Assembly: GCA_030761205.1 (NCBI GenBank)
Contig: JAULJL010000018.1
Span: forward strand, 10,622,501-10,686,500
DNA length: 64,000 bases
Reading direction: 5' to 3'
Source of the DNA: Fremontodendron californicum
Taxonomy: Eukaryota > Streptophyta > Magnoliopsida > Malvales > Malvaceae
Below the pieces are notes generated by a model. That model had not been told where the DNA came from and did not search any database. It was given only the letters and a program-made list of their open reading frames with translations. Below are positions 57,779-64,000 of the stretch, in pieces (within the stretch, counting starts at the first letter, position 1; each line of letters opens with the position of its first letter). The translations under genes and the position numbers were made by a program.

Positions 57779-58260
57779 TTATCAAATGGATCTCCCATTC
57801 CAGCACGTCCACCAGTACCAAAGTTGCATCCTCCTCTAATAAGGCCATCATCAACCTTATTAAATGGATCTCCCGTTTCAGCAGTTCCAGTACCTTGGAT
57901 TTCAGTGCATCCTCCTCCAATAAGGCCATCATTAGAGAATAATGATGAGCTAGAAGATCAGATGATTATTAAGGGGATCAGTACTACTACTACTCCATCC
58001 AACAGTTTCATATCCATGATAACACACCCTCAAAATGACCGTCTTCAAGTTTCTTGATTATTTCATCATATCCATGGTAAAAGGTTTTGTATGTGTTGTT
58101 TTACAGTATTTGTTTTATTATGATATCCTCTGCTGCTTTTTGTTTTGACCCAGTTTTGATAGGGATTCATCTGATGCATTTTGTATGGACCTGACTATAC
58201 AAGGATTACTTTACTGTAATTTGTATGCTGTTTCAATGAAATTGCAATCTTAATTTGGCA
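57779..58260 (+). pseudogene. 3' end of the unrecognised proline-rich host gene, copy 2
   Basis: Same repeat and unique tail as 6608-7141, open to TGA at about 58055-58057 and followed by the same 3' UTR. It differs at several codons but keeps the frame. Its upstream part is replaced by the Athila-like stub. Confidence 0.5.
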
Positions 58261-59175
58261 AAAAAAAAAATTGCATATAAAGCATCATCTCTTTAAAGCC
58301 ATTACATCTCCAAGAAATTATCTTCCAATCCTTACTTACCTTCCTTAATTATGTTAAAATTACAAGGATAGTGACAGTTCTTCTATATTTTAAACTAAAA
58401 TATGTAATGCATTATATAGTAAAATGTGTCAAATGCTATAAGAGCGTAGGAAGTGTCTGATGTACTGATGCAAGCTAGTGTTTAATATTCTTTCTATATT
58501 GACTATTGTAATCTCAAATAAAGTTTTCTAAATGTATTAAGTTAAAAAGAAATTATCCAATATATTGTCAAGGGAAGTTTTTAAACTTCACAAGCAGAGA
58601 TAAAAAGAAATAATAAAAAAGCTAAATAAAAAAAAAAAAAAGGCATGTAGCCATCGCCTTTTAATAAACTCGTTTTTTGGAGTTAAAAAACTTCACTATT
58701 ATTGTATAAAAACGAATCCTAAATTAAAATCAAATAAAGAATTTGAGTAAGACATTATATAAGCCGGTGAGATATCTGTTGATTCTTAAAAACTCAAACA
58801 TATCATGCAGAAAAAGACCATGAGGCATGTAGTCATCGTCTTTTAACTTTGTTTGTATAGTTAAAAAAAACTCCAATGTAAATGTATCAAATACGAACCC
58901 TAAATTAAAATTAAAAAAAAAAAAAGAGGCATGTAGCAGTCGTCTTAAATAAAAAAAAATAAAAAGGCTGTAGCCATCATCTTTTAACCTCATTTGTATA
59001 ATTAAAAATTTTTACTACAAATGTATCAAAGAAGAACTCTAAATTAAAATCAAATAAAGAATTTGAATAAGACATTACATAAGCCGGTGAGAAATCTGTT
59101 GATTCTTAAAGACTCAAACATATCATGCAGAAAAATTAAAGTTATGTTTGGTTTTATGCTTTTGTAACTTGCTTC

Positions 59176-59216
<41 letters not shown>

Positions 59217-60819
59217 TGTGTCAACAAACTAAGCGTAACATATCACTATATTTTAATTAATTAGCATACCAGGCAAACATGTAAATGAAGAGCATTAAGG
59301 ATTCATTTAATATTGTGTTTGATTTTCAAAACGTAACTTTTGATCCTAAATGCAATGCTGAACATGGAGTGATTTTATCAAAAAGTTGCTTTTTATCATG
59401 CCAACTGCAAAAATTCTTCAAGAGGTGCCTTTGGGGTTTGTAAACTATGATTTTGAGAAAAATTGATCAAATATCCTTTTATTTTGAAATGATGATAAAA
59501 TTATTCATTAATTAATTTTCTCATTTTTTAAAAAAATTATCTTTTTCTTTCTTCTTTTTAAATATATAGCTTACCATCTTTAAATATATTGATATATTTT
59601 AAACTTAAAATAAAAATATAGAGAAAATATAACTATTTATATTTGATTCATAATTTAATCCTCTCTGATATTCATTTTTATTTTTTCATAATTTAACCCA
59701 AAAATAAAATATGTTTATTAAATTAACATATTCAAAGTTATTAATAATAATTTCTAATATTTTTATAATATTTTTATATTTATTTTATGTTTAAAAATTT
59801 TGAATATTAAATATTTATAATTTTAAAAATTTATATATAGTTGATGAGTAATTTACATTTGGGATTTCAATGTATTAAATTAATCTCATATATTTAATAT
59901 TTGAAAATTTTTCATATGTGTATATATATATATACATGAAAAAAAATAAAAAAATCCAAAATACATATATCACAAACTAATTTTAATTATAACTTTTTTA
60001 ATTAGTATGGATGAAATATTAATATCTATATTTGTACTATTATAAAATGAGTAATTGAGTTGATGTCACGAGTCATGTTACACCAACTCAGTTGGTGAAA
60101 ATACAAAACAACCAAATAAAATTAAAAAGTAAAAAAATTAAATAAAGATAATTATGTCTTTTAATATTTTATATTAATATTTTTAATAAAAAATTTATGT
60201 ATTTATTTTTAAAAAATCACTCAATCTTTAAAATATTACCCACTTAAAAAAAATATCATATTTTTACTTATTTTTTTTAAAAACTATTCACTTAAAAAAT
60301 CCATTTTTTTATATTTAATTTTTTAAATAATTTATTTATTTTTAAAAAATATATTTTCACCCAAAGTGATTGTCTGGGAATTCTAGTTAACCATATTGGA
60401 GTAACTTGGACAGTTGGACTTGACTGACACAAATACATGGTAATCCAGAACCAGCTTGGGCCTAATAGAGTAATCCAAACACTCCTCATTTATTCTTTTT
60501 TCCTGAAGATCAACGCCGTCGCTTTCTCCTCCTTTACTTTTAACTTTTTCTTCCTCCCATAGATTCGACCACCACTCCAAAAAACTCCCTCTCCGTCTCT
60601 CCCTGACGCCGCTCCACCGTGTAGCCGCCGGTCATTGACCTCTCTTCTTGTTGTTTCTTTTCCCTTTTCTTAAAACGAAATTTTCGGTTCCTCCAAAACA
60701 AAAAAATTCAGCCGAGCAAATAGGGACCATCCAAAGTGCGTCCCAGCTTAAACCGGAGCGAGTCGAAGTCTCAAAGTTAAGTTTTTCTTCCAATTAGGCC
60801 AAAAAAAAAAACAAAGGAG
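58261..60819. other. Intergenic AT-rich region with degenerate repeats and a TA microsatellite
   Basis: No ORF is supported. Repeats based on GGCATGTAGCCATCGTCTTT occur at about 58642, 58823, 58927 and 58966. A longer unit with AAGCCGGTGAGATATCTG occurs at about 58760 and 59080. A (TA)n run lies at 59178-59212. From 60490 the sequence becomes GC-richer and holds the probable 5' UTR and promoter of the PIG-F gene. Confidence 0.6.
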
Positions 60820-63800
60820 ATGAAGAAGGAGACGGAGAAGAGTTCCCAATCAACAATATCATCTTCCCAAGTATTTTTGACCCATGTTTGCTGCGGATTA
60901 GCCTTGGCCGTTGGATTTTGGGTGGCCCACAATTTCTACTCCATCAATCTCATCTTTGATCCCACCAGCACCCTTCGTTTGATCTGGGTACTTTTTTCTC
61001 GACTTTCTTTACTTTCTTCATTGTCGCTAATTTATTTTTGTTTTAATGATTTTTTTTTTCTTGTTAGGCTGTTGAATGCCCAGTTGTTATCCTCCTTTTC
61101 AGTTGCTTTAGACAGAAACCGGAGAAATGCTCGGTTAGCCAACAATCACAATGAATTTTATTACTATTTACTGTTCTTAAGTGTTTTTTGAAATTGTTTT
61201 ATATTGGGTTTTTACAGTATTTGAAAGCTGCTGCCCGAGGTTTGCTGGGACTTCCTGCCGGTTAGTGTTAAGCTGATAATGACTTTTAAATACTATAATT
61301 TTAGCAATAGAGTTGTATAATTTGTATGTCTTTCAATTTCTAGGGGCTCTATTAAATGCGCTTGGAGCATTAGCTTTGGGTGCACCCGTCGGCTTGCAGT
61401 ACGTGATCTAGCGTGGATATAATCTGCCTCTTAGCATTACTACGATAGTAATAATATTATCTAAGGCAGCCCATTGTCCTTGCTCTTCAGTTTTCATTAT
61501 GGTTTAGATGTTAGTTATTGCATAATCATGCATTAATTTTGTTCCTCCCTTATGGATGCAGATACTTAGAAAAGACCATTAACTGGTCCCTTCTGATGTC
61601 TTTATTCACTGTAAGTTTCCAAGTGTTCATACCATTGTCAATTTATAGTATATTTTGTGACATCATGTCGGAAATTTTAAGCATTACCATACATCTTTGA
61701 ATGCTTAATATTCGAGTCTATCAAGTGTTGGACAGGCATACTTATGTAGCAATATGTTTTTATATTTATTTCATTTAATCTTGTTTGTAAATTTCACAAA
61801 GGTATATCTTGATTGTGATCCTCTTACTTGTTTTCCTGGTTTACTATCTTCACCTGGATACTATGTTGATTATCATTTTCATGTTTCCTTTTAGGCAATA
61901 GGCAGTATTGAGATGATTTTCCATTATGACATAATTATTTCAATTTTAGTTGTGTTGTGTTCTTCAAAATTACTAGCAACGTGAACCTTTCTACTCCATA
62001 TATGCACTAATTACTTTTTGGTGCATTTTTGCAGTTTGTGCCTGCAGCTTGTGTTTATGGTTCATCTTGGACAGATTGGCATCGCATATTTGCGTGTACA
62101 ATGTAAGTGTTTCTTCTGTAAATGCTGGTAACACATTTTTTTTCCATGAGTGTTATGCTTCTTGTTTTTATGTTTGTTCGTTTTGCATGGTATATGAGAC
62201 TTGGTATTGTTAATAACTTTGATCTTTTCCATATTATAAATTTATTAGTTGTTTGTGTACCAACCAAAGTAGTCAGTACCGTACCGGTGGACGTACCGTT
62301 TTTCTTTTGGTACTGGTACGTACCTGTACCGGTGTGTTTTGGCATTATCATTTCGGGTTTACCGGTATTTTTCAAATATTTTTTCATATATATATATATA
62401 TATATATGAATAAAGCTCATTTCTAAGTTTTTTAATAAAATATATATTATATATATGTACAAATATATCTATTACATACATATATATGCTAATACAAAAT
62501 TTTAAAATTTTAAATATTTAATATCTAAAATTTTTAATCATAAATAAATAAAATAAATTATTATTAACTAGATTCAATAGCCTAATTTAATAAATATATA
62601 TTTTTGAACGAAATTATGAAAAAGTAAAAATTATTATGACTAAAAAGTATTAAGAATTGGTTAAAAAAAGAAAGTGAAAAAAAAAAATTTAATCAAAAAA
62701 TCAAAATCTCGTATCAACCGGTACGGGTCGGTATGTACCGGTACATGCTGGTACAGATCGATATAGGTCGGTACCAACCGGTACAAAAACAGAAACGGTA
62801 CGATGTTGGTACGTTTTGTTTTTCTTCAAAACTGGTATGTATCGGCCGGTACGACCGGTACCGGTACGGTATTGACTATCATGGTACCAACTCATAGGTG
62901 GAACAGCTGGCTTCATTCTTTGAAATATGTTCAACTTTTTCTACAGAGAGATATATTCTTCTCAAATAGCCTACACACAAAGTTTTACCTTCAATTTGGT
63001 GTGTTTGTGTGTGTGGAGGAGGGGGGTGGTGAGTAGAGGTGCAATCGAGCTGAGCCGTGCTCAAGCAGTAAGAAACTCGAGCTCGACTCAAAATTCAAGG
63101 CTCAAAACTCGGCTCGAGCTTGATCAAGTTTCATTTTTAAAGCTCGAGCTCAATTCGAGATAAAATCGAACTGCTCGAGTAGGTTCGATTAGGCTCGTTT
63201 ACCTGGTAAAAAATGAGCTCGATTCACATACTCTACTTCAACCTCGATTATTTGAGCTCGAGTTCGAGTTCAAATGGAGATTTTTTTAATGCTAATTAAA
63301 AATATATATATATTAAAAATAAAAAATCTCGATTAGGCTCACGAGCTACTCGAGTCAAGCATTAAGATACTCGAACTTGGCTCGCTCGATAGCTTTAGCT
63401 GCTCGAGATCGGCTCAACAATGACCGAGTTGAATTCAAGTTTTTTTCGAGCTGAGTCTGAGTAGCTTTTTGAGCTTAGGTACCTGGTTTACACCCCTAGT
63501 ACTGGTAAGTCAAAGAGCTAGCAGTAGGGTGGCCTTTAGAACTTTATAGCAATTTGTTGGCTTAATCATGTTATGGAAAATTTGTGAATCCAAAGCTTGA
63601 GCTCACAGGTTGAAATGAGAGTTAAGTTTCAGAACATGCTGTTTTTAGTATCAAAGCTTTATGGTACATATAGTTAGGTTTGCAATATAAATTGGAGTAT
63701 TATGTAATGTTTTAATAGGAAAGCCGATTATCTGTATAAAGAGGTTGATGTCTTATCCATCTAGGCATTTCGTTTTTACCTGAATAATGTTTGATTGAAA

Positions 63801-63972
63801 TACATTTTTCTATGCAAGGGTTTTTGTATGTGCTGATATAGATATTTGATATCATTCTCTTAGGCCAAAGGGATCTTTGGATTTTATGCTTTGTCTACCA
63901 GCACATGGAGCTGTAATTGGAGCTTGGTTTGGTGCTTGGCCTATGCCACTTGATTGGGAAAGGCCTTGGCAG
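60820..63972 (+). CDS. PIGF: PIG-F, GPI-anchor ethanolamine-phosphate transfer subunit, partial (exons 1-7)
   Basis: PIG-F is a multi-pass ER membrane protein that works with PIG-O and PIG-G to add ethanolamine phosphate to the GPI anchor. Exons: 60820-60987, 61068-61133, 61218-61260, 61344-61398, 61562-61610, 62035-62102, 63864-63972, all with GT-AG borders and matching phases, giving 186 codons so far. Visible parts: hydrophobic VFLTHVCCGLALAVGFWVAH (about 18-37), AVECPVVILLFSCF, YLKAAARGLLGLPAGALLNAL, GAPVGLQYLEKTINWSLLMSL, FVPAACVYGSSWTDWHRIFA, and the signature SLDFMLCLPAHGAVIGAWFG with PMPLDWERPWQ. The last exon or exons (about 20-30 codons) lie beyond the window. The start is the first ATG of the open frame. 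Intron 6 (1.76 kb) holds two small inserted elements. Confidence 0.93.
62270..62878. mobile_element. Small TIR element rich in GGTACC motifs, in PIG-F intron 6
   Basis: The ends are inverted copies with one mismatch: TAGTCAGTACCGTACCGGT on the left and, reversed, TAGTCAATACCGTACCGGT on the right. Near both ends the CGGTAC/GGTACC motif is repeated many times, and the middle is AT-rich. It is about 0.6 kb with no coding capacity, which fits a MITE. No clear target duplication was found. Confidence 0.6.
63034..63498. mobile_element. Small TIR element rich in GCTCGAG motifs, in PIG-F intron 6
   Basis: Ends TAGAGGTGCAA and, reversed, TAGGGGTGTAA. The inside is built of many inverted GAGCTCGAG-like motifs able to fold on themselves. 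About 465 bp, with no ORF. It looks like a hAT-type MITE common in plants; the family is not confirmed and the 8-bp flanks do not match clearly. Confidence 0.55.
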
Positions 63973-64000
63973 GTACCATCTCCTCCCTTCAATTCCTCGT

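Noticed and set aside
62055..62462. ORFs on both strands in PIG-F intron 6
   Set aside because: They cross splice sites and the TA-rich end of a MITE; no domain.
1..64000. tRNA, rRNA or other structural RNA genes
   Set aside because: None recognised by reading both strands; the tRNA-like pieces are only 18-base primer-binding sites.

Overview
The window is eukaryotic, almost certainly dicot plant, nuclear DNA. It is very AT-rich, holds plant-type Ty3/gypsy (Athila and Tat/Ogre lineage) LTR retrotransposons, and has a GT-AG spliced gene (PIG-F) at the right end. Species cannot be named from the sequence alone. Only one ordinary host gene is visible: the first seven exons of a PIG-F (GPI-anchor synthesis) gene at 60820-63972, continuing past the window. 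Two copies of the 3' end of an unrecognised host gene (6608-7141 and 57779-58260) flank the transposon nest.

The rest is a nest of four LTR elements. (1) 1-6607, minus strand: a decayed Athila-type element (gag-pol plus one LTR, 5329-6607) that leaves the window on the left. (2) 7342-8393 and 56728-57778, minus strand: the 3' LTR and a short internal stub of another Athila-like element. (3) Inserted about 40 bp upstream of the TATA box of that LTR is a giant non-autonomous element, 8394-56722, flanked by the 5-bp target duplication ATGTA and built as LTR-internal-LTR-internal-LTR. Its LTRs are about 5.8 kb. Each carries a nearly full-length, intronless but broken copy of a NOP9/APUM23-type Pumilio gene. 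The internal regions hold mostly tandem repeats and a short Tat/Ogre-like gag zinc-knuckle remnant, with no pol. (4) Inserted into the second internal region is a young Athila-type element, 37289-49569, plus strand, flanked by ATATG. The empty site survives in the first internal region.

The most interesting part is the space between integrase and the 3' LTR of element 4, where Athila elements normally carry an env-like gene. It holds (a) a basic, cysteine-rich ORF (44452-44988, one in-frame TAA) that resembles the small nucleic-acid-binding proteins of carla-type RNA viruses, and (b) an intact 215-codon LOG-like (cytokinin riboside 5'-monophosphate phosphoribohydrolase) ORF at 45354-46001. 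Both start just after polypyrimidine-AG acceptor-like sites and have TATA-like motifs upstream, and a donor-like CAG|GTAATC lies just before gag. This suggests, but does not prove, expression from spliced or internally started RNAs. The LOG-like frame is open although the same element's pol and the neighbouring ORF are broken.

Also of note: the two LTRs of element 4 differ at 12 positions, all in U3, and are identical through R-U5. The giant element has a conserved palindromic leader hairpin, a 180-bp repeat open on both strands, and a 1.59-kb tandem duplication in only one of its two internal regions. All counts and alignments here were made by eye.
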